The notes under the pieces: generated by a model
The model's database searches: none
Told to the model about the DNA's origin: nothing
Seen by the model: the letters and a program-made list of their open reading frames with translations, nothing else
Source: Tolypothrix sp. FACHB-123
GTDB taxonomy: Bacteria; Cyanobacteriota; Cyanobacteriia; Cyanobacteriales; Nostocaceae
Assembly (NCBI RefSeq): GCF_014697075.1
Contig: NZ_JACJRE010000012.1
Coordinates: forward strand, 88,130 to 152,129
Reading direction: 5' to 3'
DNA length: 64,000 nt
Made by a program: the position numbers and the translations under genes
In this document: one piece after another, positions 54,025 through 63,510 of the stretch
Numbering within the stretch: the stretch's first letter is position 1
How the letters are laid out: each line of letters opens with the position of its first letter

Positions 54025-57000
54025 CTACCTTTCGCCAATTAAGGTAAACGCCGCCCAATTCACAGGATTCGGGAATTTTTCTTTTGTTTTCAACATCGCT
54101 TGACGCAAAGCCAGCGCTTTATCTGGCTGAGTTTGCAAACTCTTATAAAATTCCACCATTAAATATTGTGTCGGTGCATCGGGTACTTGCCACAGGGAAA
54201 CCAGCACACTAGGAACACCCGCAGAAATTAAGGAACGCGATAACCCAATTACACCATCACCGGAAAGTTTACCTTTTCCCGTTTCGCAAGCACTGAGAAC
54301 GACTAATTGCGCTTTTAATTTTAAATCTAAAATTTCCTCAGCCGTGAGTAAGCCATTATCTTTACCCGAAGGTGCTAGCGCAATCCAGCTACCCAAACCC
54401 CGGTTATCATCAGCCCAACCGTGAGTAGCTAAATGAATTACATCTGCTGTTGATAAGCGTTGCAGAATATTAGCTTTCGTTGCATCTTTACCGAGAATCG
54501 CTTTAGTTTTTAATAAATCAGCAATAGTTTTTGCTTCTTGTTCCGCCCCTGGTAGTGGATCTAACTGTGTTGCTGGTTTACCTGGTTCTGTAGAGACTAC
54601 AGGCATATTTGGATTACCGACAATCAGAGCGTTATTATAATTTGTTGTTTTACCTTGATTTAATTGATGAGTAAAATCTAACACTTGAATTGCTGGGGCA
54701 GTGAGGATGGTATGTTTTTCAATTAAATACTTACCTTGTTCATCGCGCAAAGCTGGAAAAGGTGCGAGAAATAAAGAACCTTGGGGAATGAAAATAACTC
54801 GCTCGCTAGTGTTTTTTGGTAACAAATCAGCGATATCTTTAATTAAAATGTCATGCAGTTTTTGTAATGGTTTTTGAACTTTTGCAGCATCAGGATTTTG
54901 ACTGGAGACAATACCACCAGCGCGTCCACTTCTAACCACACCAATACCTAGACGGCTTTGAGTGACTAATTCATCTAAGGTTGTATTATCTTTTAGCCAT
55001 AGGGGTTTAAGGTCAACTTTGCGGAATGTAACTTCACCTGTAGGCTTGATAACCCAAATATAGAGGTCTGATTCTTTAGTTTGTCGTTTCCCAGCAACTT
55101 TGAAATTATCCCCAATAATAGAATATTGAACGAGAGTGGCATTTTGCTGTTGAGCAATTTGTTTAATCTGGGCAATTGTCGGTGCTTGCGGTGATTTATC
55201 CGCCTGTTTATTATTAGTAGAGACACGAGTTGCTAACAACTCAACAAATGCCCTAGCGCGGCCGCGTTCGGCAATTTCTAACGCAGCATCAGTTTTATTT
55301 TTGGCGATGAGGACTTGTTGTAAAATTCTGTAGGTGTTACTTTGGGTGTCAAAAAGTGACACTTTATCAGTATCAGCTAACTTTGTATTTCGTAGAGATT
55401 CCCAAACCTGAATTCCCTCATACAAAGTTTGCTCTGCTGCGGGAAAATTACCTTGTTTGTAGAAAGCAAGTCCTAGATTGTTTAAACTTCTACCCTCTCC
55501 ATTACGGTTTTTGATTTGTCGGGCAATCACTAAACTGGAAGAGTGGTACTCAATCGCTTTTCGGTAGTCTCCCAAAGCATAGTAAGTAAGACCGAGATTA
55601 CCTAGCATCGCACCCTCACCTAAACGATCTTTAATTTCACGGGTGATTGCTAAACTTGAGGAATAGTATTCAATTGCTTTTCGGTATTCTCCCAAAACAT
55701 TATAAGCCAGAGCAAGATGACCCAGAGACAGTCCCTCACCCCTACGGTCTTTAATTTCGCGGGAGATGTCTAAACTTGAGGAATGGTACTCAATCGCTTT
55801 TGGGGAGTTTCCCAACGCATGATAAGCATTACCGAGACTACTTAGAGACTGTCCTTCACCTAAGCGGTCTTTAATTTCATGGGAGATGGCTAAACTGGAG
55901 GAGTAGAAATCAATCGCTTTTCGGTAGTCTCCCAAAGCATAGTAAGTATTACCAAGATTAGCTAGCGTTTTTCCCTCTCCTAATCTATATTGAATTTCAC
56001 GAGAGATGGCTAAACTGGAGGAATGGTACTCAATCGATTTTGGGTAGTCTCCCAAAGCATAGTAAGCATTACCGAGATTACCTAGAGACTGTACCTCACC
56101 TAAACGATCTTTAATTTCACGGGCGATCGCTAACCTCTGCTGTTGGTACTCAATGGCTTTTGGGTAGTCTCCCAAAGAAAAGTAAGCAAGACCAAGACTA
56201 CCTAGAGACTGTCCCTCACCTAAACGATATTTAATTTCACGGGCAATGGCTAAACTTTCTGAGTGGTACTCAATCGCTTTTTTGTAGTCTCCCAAAGCAT
56301 GGTAAGCATTACCGAGATTACCTAGAGACTGTCCTTCCCCTAACCGATTTTTGATTTCCCTGGCGATGGCTAAACTTTCTGAGTGGTACTCAATCGCTTT
56401 TTTGTAGTCTCCCAAAGCATGGTAAGCATTACCGAGATTACCTAGAGACTGTCCTTCCCCTAACTGATTTTTGATGTCCCTGGCGATGGCTAAACTTTCT
56501 GAGTGGTACTCAATCGCTTTTTTGTAGTCTCCCAAAGCATGGTAAGCATTACCGAGATTACCTAGAGACTGTCCTTCCCCTAACCGATTTTTGATTTCCC
56601 TGGCGATAGCTAAACTTTCTGAGTGGTAGTCAATCGCTTTTTTGTAATCTCCCAATGCATCGTAAGCATTACCGAGATTACCCAGAGACTGTCCTTGGCT
56701 TAATCTGTCTCTCGTTTCCCTAGCGATGGCTAATTTCTGCTGTTGGTAGTCAATCGCTTTTTTGTAGTCTCCCAAAGCATGGTAAGCAACACCAATATTA
56801 CCCAGCACCTTTGCCTCACCTTTACGGTCTTTGATTTCTCGGTAAATCATTAATGCTTGTTGCCACGATCGCAATGCAGCTTCAAATTGACTGGTTTGAT
56901 ACTGCTTAATACCTTGCTCATTCAATTTATCAGCTTCAGCTTTCCGCGCCTGTGGGGTTTGCGCTGACGCTTGGTTTATTCCCACAATTACGCTTTGGTT

Positions 57001-57081
57001 AATGAGTGTTTGTCCAATGAGTAGGGTAATGAGGGTAATCAGTGCGATTTTGTGTATTTTCATCGGTGTTACTGAGGTCAT
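54025..57081 (-). CDS. Secreted TPR-CHAT caspase-like protein
   Basis: The protein has 1018 residues. A signal peptide (IALITLITLLIGQTLINQSV) precedes about a dozen TPR units of 40 residues, several nearly identical (LGNLGNAYHALGDYKKAIEY). The C-terminal CHAT peptidase domain starts near 780 (IFIPQGSLFLAPFPALRDEQ) and has the His-Cys dyad at His887 (HLATHGWADD) and Cys932 (VLSACETG). CHAT proteases are the bacterial relatives of caspases and separases. This one is exported, unlike the CRISPR-linked TPR-CHAT. It lies divergent from a sigma-like gene and a CHAT-CHASE2 cluster. An internal ATG at 57063 is an alternative start that gives a more compact signal peptide. Confidence 0.92.
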   Translation of the reverse strand: MTSVTPMKIHKIALITLITLLIGQTLINQSVIVGINQASAQTPQARKAEADKLNEQGIKQYQTSQFEAALRSWQQALMIYREIKDRKGEAKVLGNIGVAYHALGDYKKAIDYQQQKLAIARETRDRLSQGQSLGNLGNAYDALGDYKKAIDYHSESLAIAREIKNRLGEGQSLGNLGNAYHALGDYKKAIEYHSESLAIARDIKNQLGEGQSLGNLGNAYHALGDYKKAIEYHSESLAIAREIKNRLGEGQSLGNLGNAYHALGDYKKAIEYHSESLAIAREIKYRLGEGQSLGSLGLAYFSLGDYPKAIEYQQQRLAIAREIKDRLGEVQSLGNLGNAYYALGDYPKSIEYHSSSLAISREIQYRLGEGKTLANLGNTYYALGDYRKAIDFYSSSLAISHEIKDRLGEGQSLSSLGNAYHALGNSPKAIEYHSSSLDISREIKDRRGEGLSLGHLALAYNVLGEYRKAIEYYSSSLAITREIKDRLGEGAMLGNLGLTYYALGDYRKAIEYHSSSLVIARQIKNRNGEGRSLNNLGLAFYKQGNFPAAEQTLYEGIQVWESLRNTKLADTDKVSLFDTQSNTYRILQQVLIAKNKTDAALEIAERGRARAFVELLATRVSTNNKQADKSPQAPTIAQIKQIAQQQNATLVQYSIIGDNFKVAGKRQTKESDLYIWVIKPTGEVTFRKVDLKPLWLKDNTTLDELVTQSRLGIGVVRSGRAGGIVSSQNPDAAKVQKPLQKLHDILIKDIADLLPKNTSERVIFIPQGSLFLAPFPALRDEQGKYLIEKHTILTAPAIQVLDFTHQLNQGKTTNYNNALIVGNPNMPVVSTEPGKPATQLDPLPGAEQEAKTIADLLKTKAILGKDATKANILQRLSTADVIHLATHGWADDNRGLGSWIALAPSGKDNGLLTAEEILDLKLKAQLVVLSACETGKGKLSGDGVIGLSRSLISAGVPSVLVSLWQVPDAPTQYLMVEFYKSLQTQPDKALALRQAMLKTKEKFPNPVNWAAFTLIGER

Positions 57082-57222
57082 CCTGTCAGTAACATATATC
57101 TCCGTGATGACTTAGGCTATGCAGTTTTGATGAAATTTGGGCATTGGTAAAGATATCAGCATCTAAATTGGTTTTGCATAAGTTCCCCCTCCCCATAAAT
57201 ATAAAGAATTGTCGTCAAATTC

Positions 57223-57251
57223 CAATGCCCCATGCCCCATGCCCCATGCCC
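57223..57251. repeat. Heptanucleotide tract atgcccc
   Basis: Four near-perfect heptamers between the divergent TPR-CHAT and sigma-like genes. Confidence 0.75.
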
Positions 57252-57271
57252 AAACAAATTGCATTTCCCCA

Positions 57272-57300
57272 AAGGAGGTGAAAGAATGAAAAATGATTAG
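57272..57300 (+). promoter_or_regulatory. Strong Shine-Dalgarno and four-codon ORF upstream of the sigma-like gene
   Basis: The sequence aaggaggtga is a near-perfect anti-16S match, followed after four bases by ATG-AAA-AAT-GAT-TAG. This ATG (57286) is in frame with the sigma-like gene, whose first usable start is GTG 57322, eight codons after the TAG. It is either a nonsense change at the original start, a mini-leader with re-initiation, or a read-through site. Confidence 0.7.
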
Positions 57301-57321
57301 CTGAAATTAAGTAAAAATACC

Positions 57322-58737
57322 GTGGTAGCAGCAAAATTCTGGGAATTTGTCAAGCTAGAGTCTACGAGTAAGCGCCGGGTGGAAATGATAGTTGCAGCTA
57401 AAAGTTATTTGCAAACACAATTAACAGATGGGGTTGAGCTTTCTGATGCTGCGATCGCTCGTCACTTGTGGCAACAATTACAACAGTCACAAACTAGCGA
57501 CACTGAATCAACTCACCTTGCAGAAATTTGTTTGCGCTGCTATATCTCCTACCAAATCTACCAGGTTTGCCTTGATTTAGCGTTGCGCTTTGGTAGTCGT
57601 CACGGTTTTAGAGCAGAGGATTTGTTACCCTTTGTTTTGGATGACCAAGTTATCTTAACTACATCTGAAAAACCAAGAGTCCGCAAATCAACTTATGAAT
57701 CTTTAGCAACCAAGCTGTTAAAAACATTCGATCCTGTTAAAGGAACGCTGAATTCATGGGTAAACCGCTATGTTAAACAAAGTCCCGAACTCAAGCGCTT
57801 TTTACTCCAGCATGGTGTGTTGTTAATTAGCGATTGGGCGCTGTTGAATAATACAAATCCCAAGCAATTACAACGAATTCTAGCGGAAATGTATCATTTA
57901 ACGCCAGGAGAGATTGAGCAAATCTGTCAATTGTTGATGAGTTATCACGCAGTTTACCGTGAAGAACGCTTACAACAAAAATTGTCTGGGGTAAATGTTC
58001 GCTGTCAGATTCCCACATCGGAACAGTTAAGCGAGATTGCGCAGGATTTACAAAGCCGAACTAATCGCAGACTTAGCGAAGAAGCAGTGTTAAAGCAACT
58101 GCAAGCAATGGCGCAAAAGCTCAGACAATACAGGATTGTTAGCCAAGGCGGCTATGTTTCCTCAGTGGCTTACGATCAACCAGAGATTCAACCCATTGTA
58201 GAGCGCTCGCAAATTACCCAAGATGATGACACAGAAAAATTTGAATTTATTAATTTATATCAACAGCAATTTCTCGAATCTTTAGATACAGCGATTTCTC
58301 AAGTTGTGGAAAGTTTTATTACTCAACTCCAACGCAAGCGCAGTGCAAATCAAGAAATTAGCCAATCATTTGTTACTGGATTACATCTTTTTCATTGTCA
58401 AGGTAAACCGATGAGCCAAATTGCTCCGGAACTAGGAATGAAAAAACAATATGAAGTAACGCGGTTATTAAAGTTAAATGATTTGCGGGCAGATATACGC
58501 CAAAAACTGTTAATAATTTTACGCGATCGCGTTTTAGAAATCGCTCAACAATTTACAGATGCTCAACGCCTAGAAAATTTAGAAAACCAATTAGAAGTAA
58601 TTTTAGACGAACAAATTAACACCATTATTCAAGAAGCCGAATCAGAAACCAGAAACCCCCAGCGAAATCAACCTTTATGTGGTTTATTAGCCCGGAGATT
58701 ATGCAGTTATTTAGAAGGAAAAAGGGCAGACAAATAA
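57322..58737 (+). CDS. Sigma-70-like regulatory protein of the CHAT island
   Basis: The protein has 471 residues and is soluble. A segment LLKTFDPVKGTLNSWVNRYV resembles sigma region 2 of ECF-like factors (FDPxxGxLxxWxxR). Near residue 350-395 SFVTGLHLFHCQGKPMSQIA with PELGMKKQYEVTRLLKLN looks like a region-4 helix-turn-helix. The middle is helical. I recall similar proteins beside DUF1822 and CHASE2-CHAT genes in cyanobacteria. True sigma activity is not proven. The start here is GTG 57322, because the in-frame ATG with strong Shine-Dalgarno is cut off by an amber codon. DUF1822 follows after about 100 bases on the same strand. Confidence 0.7.
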   Translation: MVAAKFWEFVKLESTSKRRVEMIVAAKSYLQTQLTDGVELSDAAIARHLWQQLQQSQTSDTESTHLAEICLRCYISYQIYQVCLDLALRFGSRHGFRAEDLLPFVLDDQVILTTSEKPRVRKSTYESLATKLLKTFDPVKGTLNSWVNRYVKQSPELKRFLLQHGVLLISDWALLNNTNPKQLQRILAEMYHLTPGEIEQICQLLMSYHAVYREERLQQKLSGVNVRCQIPTSEQLSEIAQDLQSRTNRRLSEEAVLKQLQAMAQKLRQYRIVSQGGYVSSVAYDQPEIQPIVERSQITQDDDTEKFEFINLYQQQFLESLDTAISQVVESFITQLQRKRSANQEISQSFVTGLHLFHCQGKPMSQIAPELGMKKQYEVTRLLKLNDLRADIRQKLLIILRDRVLEIAQQFTDAQRLENLENQLEVILDEQINTIIQEAESETRNPQRNQPLCGLLARRLCSYLEGKRADK

Positions 58738-58775
58738 TTCAAAATTCAAAATTCAAAATTAAGAATTCTATTGTT

Positions 58776-58834
58776 CCAATGCCCAATGCCCAATGCCCCA
58801 TGCCCAATCACAACTGACAACTGACAACTGACTA
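58776..58834. repeat. Heptanucleotide tracts cccaatg/cccatg and gacaact
   Basis: Two heptamer families lie side by side between the sigma-like and DUF1822 genes, as at 43087. Confidence 0.8.
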
Positions 58835-58837
58835 ACT

Positions 58838-60139
58838 ATGATTAACAATCCTACACCAGATTTAGATTTTAACGATGATTTAGATTGGTATCCGCTAAAT
58901 GAAACCCAAACGGAATTATTACCAGAACATTTAAATCAAGCTATCCGGCTAACGGAATCAATTCATTTATCACAACAACGCTGGGCAGTTTACCTTTGCG
59001 CCTTGGGAACTTTGGGATTTACACAATGGTTAAAAGAACGCGCCCCTGATTTAGAAATACACAGCGATGCTGCTTCTATTTGGCAACCAGCAACCGCGAA
59101 TTTATTAGCCGCAGCTTGTAATATTCAAGTTGGTGCTTTTAAAATTTGTGTCATTACTGCTAGCGTTTTTAATGACCAACATAGTATACCTCATGCTGTT
59201 TTTGAAAGTCCCGATTTTGCGGCTCATTTTTATGTATTAATGCAAGTTCAGGAAGAAGAACAACAGGTTGCTATCTCTGGATTTATGAACTACGAACAAT
59301 ACAGTAGTTACCAACAAACAGCTAGATTACAAATAGAGCGAGATTGGACATATACGTTACCCCAAAGTTGCTTTAATTCCAATCCCAATGCCTTATTATT
59401 AAATCTTCGCTGTCTCAATCCCGATGCAATTCATTTACCTGCAAGTGTTTCCAGAGAAACTAACAAAGTTGTGGCTTTAAAACAAAAGTTAATTAGATTA
59501 AAACCGCAACTAAAAAAACAATATCTCTGGGACTTACTTACAGTTAATGAAAGTATCACCTTATTTAGTAATCCCGATTTAATTAACTGGGTTTATCAAG
59601 CAGCAAAACCTTCCTTATTACAACCCATAATTAATGTTGGTTCATGGCTGAATAATCAAATAGATACAGTCACTCAAGAATTAGGTTGGCTATTAATGCC
59701 ATCGCCTGCATTTTCTGAAATGCGTTCCTTCCGTTATGTACAAGAAAGTTTTGACCCAATTCGCGCTAGTTTAGAACAGCAAGGAGTATATATTCCTGCA
59801 TCAGCAGGGGGGGCTTACCGCGATTTAGATAGTCCACAAAGTAGTGTCAGAATGTATGCAATTACCTGGGAATTAAATGAAACACCAGATAATCCTGAAT
59901 GGATATTATTAATTGTGTTAGGTTCCCAACCACAAGCAGCAATTCCCAATACTTTAACATTAGAAGTACGCGATGAAACACAAAAATTATTCGAGGAATC
60001 TCTCTTAGATCCCAGTCAAGGTATTCTCTACGCTCAAGTAATTGGCAGTTTAAACGAACAATTTTCGGTAATAGTCACTGCTGATGATAATGTATTTGAA
60101 ATTCCGCCTTTTGGTTTAGGGCTAGAGGCTAGGGGCTAG
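58838..60139 (+). CDS. DUF1822 family protein
   Basis: The protein has 433 residues, is soluble and lacks a signal peptide. It begins with an acidic region, then YLCALGTLGFTQWLKERAPD and IWQPATANLLAAACNIQVGA, typical of the cyanobacterial DUF1822 family. Later motifs are WLLMPSPAFSEMRSFRYVQE and SVRMYAITWELNETPDNPEW. The family occurs next to CHASE2-CHAT genes, where its role is unknown; adaptor or regulator is possible. ATG 58838. Confidence 0.87.
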   Translation: MINNPTPDLDFNDDLDWYPLNETQTELLPEHLNQAIRLTESIHLSQQRWAVYLCALGTLGFTQWLKERAPDLEIHSDAASIWQPATANLLAAACNIQVGAFKICVITASVFNDQHSIPHAVFESPDFAAHFYVLMQVQEEEQQVAISGFMNYEQYSSYQQTARLQIERDWTYTLPQSCFNSNPNALLLNLRCLNPDAIHLPASVSRETNKVVALKQKLIRLKPQLKKQYLWDLLTVNESITLFSNPDLINWVYQAAKPSLLQPIINVGSWLNNQIDTVTQELGWLLMPSPAFSEMRSFRYVQESFDPIRASLEQQGVYIPASAGGAYRDLDSPQSSVRMYAITWELNETPDNPEWILLIVLGSQPQAAIPNTLTLEVRDETQKLFEESLLDPSQGILYAQVIGSLNEQFSVIVTADDNVFEIPPFGLGLEARG

Positions 60140-60268
60140 TATTTAATTATAGTATAGCCTTAGCCAGATATATTAGGACATCAAGCTAAGATAAATCTCT
60201 GATAATAAAAGGCTTTCAAGTCTGTCAACAATCAACAGTTAACAGTCAACAGCTATAAATAATTAACT

Positions 60269-62680
60269 ATGAATAATAACGACTATATTTTTAATTTAAA
60301 AGTTCAGAAAATTGACCAAATTTGTTTATTTGAACTCACTTGGGGAAAGGGACAAAGATTAAATGCACAAATTAATTATCCCCCAGTATTAACTCAGCTA
60401 TATCAAGATTGGCGACGAGCATATCTAAATTTTTATCGTTCGGAAAATATGCGCGGGCGTACTGTTGATGGTGGTGTGGCTAAACTCACTGTCGATTGGC
60501 ACGCAGAACTAGTGAAAGCCGAAACTAAATTTATGTATGAGTTTCATCGCTGGTTACGCAGTGCAGAATTATATGAAATTCGCGCCCAAATTGCCCAAAC
60601 AAGTCAACAATTTAGTAAGGATAATCCCGATACTAATATAGCTATCCAAATATTCCTTACCTGTGCGCCTTTAGAGTTAGATCGTTTTCCTTGGGAAGCC
60701 TGGGAATTAGGTAATGAATTTGCTACGAATGAGGCAATTCAAATTATCCGCACACCTTTAAATATTTCTACAGAATCTCAAGATAAACGTCAAGGTAGAC
60801 CGCGAATTTTAGCGATTTTGGGTGATGATACTGGGTTGAATTTTAAAGCCGAAAAAGAGGCTTTAAAATCACTCATGCGGATTGCTGATGTTGAGTTTGC
60901 TGGTTGGCAACCACAATATACAGCTGCTCAAGTCATTCAAGAAATTACCGAAGCGATCGCCGACGAGCGCGGTTGGGATGTATTATTTTTTGCAGGGCAT
61001 AGTAATGAAACCGAGATGACAGGCGGCGAATTAGGGATTGCACCTGATGTCTCTATATCGATTAAAGAAATTGCACCTCATCTCAGCGCTGCGAAAAAAC
61101 ACGGACTGCAAGTAGCAATATTTAATTCTTGTAGTGGTTTAAGTATCGCTGATGCCTTAATTGACTTGGGTTTTGGACAAGTGGTGGTGATGCGCGAACC
61201 CATTCATAATAGCGTCGCCCAAGGGTTTATGGTGCGGTTCCTCCAAGGATTAGCAAAGCACCTCGATGTATACGAGTCCTTGATTGAGGCTAGACAATTT
61301 CTCAGGATGGATAAAAGCCACACCTACCCTTCATCCTATTTAGTGCCTTCCTTATTTTGCCATCCGGGGGCGGAACTCTACCGCATCCCGGCTTTTCGCT
61401 GGCAACAACGCCTGCGTCAAAGTATACCCAATCGCTTAGAGGCGATCGCATTAGCCTTAAGTCTGAGTTTAGGTTTCCTTGTTCCCGTTCAAGAACTGCT
61501 GTTAGAAGCCAGAGTATTAACCCAATCAGTTTACCGCAACGTCACAGCCCAAATCCCCACCGAACAAGCCCCTCCAGTCGCATTAGTGCAAATTGATACT
61601 GAATCCCTTTACCGTGCACAAATGCCGAACACCCAAATTTTACCCCTGAACCGCAGTTATATCAGTAAATTGGTGGATAGTACGCGCAAATTAAAAGCTT
61701 CGGTTGTCGGTTTAGACTTTATTTTTGATACACCACAAAAAGATCCAGCATCGGCAGATCGAGATTTAGGTAAAGCGGTAAGTCAAGCAGTCGATGCAAA
61801 TATGTGGTTAATGTTGGCGGCTGTTTTGGAAGAAAACCGAGAAGTCGGCGCAAATGAAGCACTGGAGATTAATAAGTGGGATTGGACATTGCAAGGATAC
61901 ATCGATGCTTACCCCAACTTTGTCGAAGTTCCAGATGCACAACAAGATTGTCGCAAAACTTGTCCCTTTGCTTATTTGCTGTCGCTGGTATATTTAGCCA
62001 AAGACGAAATTGAAGGATTTCCCCAACCAAACACCAACCGACAGCAAAATTTACGGGCGGAAGTTCTCGATATTATTCAAAAGCATAACAAACCCGGTAA
62101 CTTATCTGCATTATCGCAATGGCGATCGCCTTTTGGTTTACAACCCATCTTAGATTATTCAATTCCACCAAAACAGGTGTATCAAACCATACCTGCTTGG
62201 CAATTAATCGAACAGCCAGATATTAACAAATTTCCTTTAATGTCCAAACAGGTAGTGTTAATTGCTGTTGGTAGTGACGAACGCTTAGGAATCGCCCCAG
62301 GGCAATCGGATCGCGCACCATCACCAGCAGCTATCAGTTATTGGACGCAGCAACAATGGCTAACTGGGGGTGAAACATTAGCATATATGGTTCACCATTT
62401 CCTCACCAAACGCTTAGTGATTCCGATCCCGGATATTTGGATGATTGGGATTGCTATTATTTTCGGTAAAATCACTGTATTTATCATTAAAAATCAGTCG
62501 CGTTTAAGCCTCAGCAGACGGCGACAAATTATGGCAGGTTCCATAGGTGCAGTCACTCTCTACGGTATTGGCGGATTGCAACTATACATTTCCGGCGCGA
62601 TTTTACTTCCTTGGTTTTTACCCTCGGCAGTATTTTTAGCATACGTTTTACCAGCTACAAGGAGAAACAATCATGCGTAA
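60269..62680 (+). CDS. CHAT-CHASE2 membrane protein
   Basis: The protein has 803 residues. The cytoplasmic N-terminal CHAT domain (about 120-375) has the dyad His244 (LFFAGHSNETEM) and Cys288 (AIFNSCSGLSIADAL). A first span at about 393-413 (AIALALSLSLGFLVPVQELL) leads to an extracytoplasmic CHASE2 sensor (VALVQIDTESLYRAQ, ASVVGLDFIFDTPQKDP, KQVVLIAVGSDERLGIAPGQ). Three spans close the protein: IWMIGIAIIFGKITVFII, IMAGSIGAVTLYGIGGLQLY, ILLPWFLPSAVFLAYVL. CHASE2 senses an external signal and the CHAT peptidase would act inside. The stop overlaps the start of the next gene (atgcgtaa), which implies coupled translation. Confidence 0.93.
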   Translation: MNNNDYIFNLKVQKIDQICLFELTWGKGQRLNAQINYPPVLTQLYQDWRRAYLNFYRSENMRGRTVDGGVAKLTVDWHAELVKAETKFMYEFHRWLRSAELYEIRAQIAQTSQQFSKDNPDTNIAIQIFLTCAPLELDRFPWEAWELGNEFATNEAIQIIRTPLNISTESQDKRQGRPRILAILGDDTGLNFKAEKEALKSLMRIADVEFAGWQPQYTAAQVIQEITEAIADERGWDVLFFAGHSNETEMTGGELGIAPDVSISIKEIAPHLSAAKKHGLQVAIFNSCSGLSIADALIDLGFGQVVVMREPIHNSVAQGFMVRFLQGLAKHLDVYESLIEARQFLRMDKSHTYPSSYLVPSLFCHPGAELYRIPAFRWQQRLRQSIPNRLEAIALALSLSLGFLVPVQELLLEARVLTQSVYRNVTAQIPTEQAPPVALVQIDTESLYRAQMPNTQILPLNRSYISKLVDSTRKLKASVVGLDFIFDTPQKDPASADRDLGKAVSQAVDANMWLMLAAVLEENREVGANEALEINKWDWTLQGYIDAYPNFVEVPDAQQDCRKTCPFAYLLSLVYLAKDEIEGFPQPNTNRQQNLRAEVLDIIQKHNKPGNLSALSQWRSPFGLQPILDYSIPPKQVYQTIPAWQLIEQPDINKFPLMSKQVVLIAVGSDERLGIAPGQSDRAPSPAAISYWTQQQWLTGGETLAYMVHHFLTKRLVIPIPDIWMIGIAIIFGKITVFIIKNQSRLSLSRRRQIMAGSIGAVTLYGIGGLQLYISGAILLPWFLPSAVFLAYVLPATRRNNHA

Positions 62681-63398
62681 ATTATTTAGCTTGGCACTTA
62701 TTCCTTTTGCGATCGCATCTGGCGATCTGAGTAGCGCCCAACAGATTCCCCAAACTGGAGACATCATCGCCCAAGCTACTAGTGGAATTAGCTCACTTTG
62801 GCAGCGTCGCCCAAAAAGACGGCTAGCGTCAAGAGGTTTTATGTGTTCCATTGCACCTGGGTTAGTGGAGACATATATTACTTGGAGCGATCGCCCTATA
62901 TTTTTGTGGCAGTATTTTGGCAAAGATCAAGAAGCGAAACTGGTGGTACGCGATCGCGAAACCGAAGAAGTCATCTGGGAAAAAACCGTCAAAGTTAGCG
63001 ACAAACAAGCTGTTTACGATGCAGAAAAACCCCTAGAACCAGGCAAATCTTATCAATGGCAACTATCAGTATCAAATAATGCTCCGTGGAACTGGTTTCA
63101 AGTTATGGAAAAAAGCGATCGGCAAAAAATTCAAGCCGACTTGCAAACATTAGAACAACAACTTAAAGCTAACAAAGCGTCATCAGAAAAGATTGCCTTA
63201 GAAAAAGCCGATTACTTTCTCAATTACGAAATTAAACATCAAAGGGAACAAGGAAAATTTTACCTTTGGTCTGATGCTTTTCAGACACTTTATGAAGTAG
63301 ACAAACCCTCTCAATCATTCCTTAAGCAACGCGAAGAATTTATTGCCAATATTTGTACAGCCAAGCCACCATCAGCCACAACATCTCAAATTCAATAA
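62673..63398 (+). CDS. DUF928-like envelope protein coupled to the CHAT-CHASE2 gene
   Basis: The protein has 241 residues. A signal peptide (LFSLALIPFAIASGDLSSAQ) is followed by the motif set of the gene at 872: Arg-rich QRRPKRR, MCSIAPG, WSDRPIFLWQYFG, LEPGKSYQW, LQTLEQQLKANKASSEKIAL, and a final ICT. The start ATG is inside the stop of the CHAT-CHASE2 gene with aggag eight bases upstream, so translation is coupled. As an exported partner it may be the ligand or a substrate of the CHASE2 domain; inferred only. Confidence 0.87.
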   Translation: MRKLFSLALIPFAIASGDLSSAQQIPQTGDIIAQATSGISSLWQRRPKRRLASRGFMCSIAPGLVETYITWSDRPIFLWQYFGKDQEAKLVVRDRETEEVIWEKTVKVSDKQAVYDAEKPLEPGKSYQWQLSVSNNAPWNWFQVMEKSDRQKIQADLQTLEQQLKANKASSEKIALEKADYFLNYEIKHQREQGKFYLWSDAFQTLYEVDKPSQSFLKQREEFIANICTAKPPSATTSQIQ

Positions 63399-63415
63399 AG
63401 CATGTATTCATAAAT

Positions 63416-63470
63416 TTTGTAGTAAGTTCTATAGTCCTTGATTATTAAGCACTTCAGTGCTTACTACAAA
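63416..63470. repeat. Hairpin repeat (tttgtagtaag...cttactacaaa)
   Basis: Eleven-base perfect terminal inverted repeats enclose an inner stem aagcacttcagtgctt and actatagtcct-like core. Relatives are at 36156 and 17055. It lies between the DUF928-like gene and the exoprotein fragment. Confidence 0.75.
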
Positions 63471-63510
63471 TTTATCAATTTTCTTTAAGCCTAGTTTTTA
63501 GCATCAGCAT

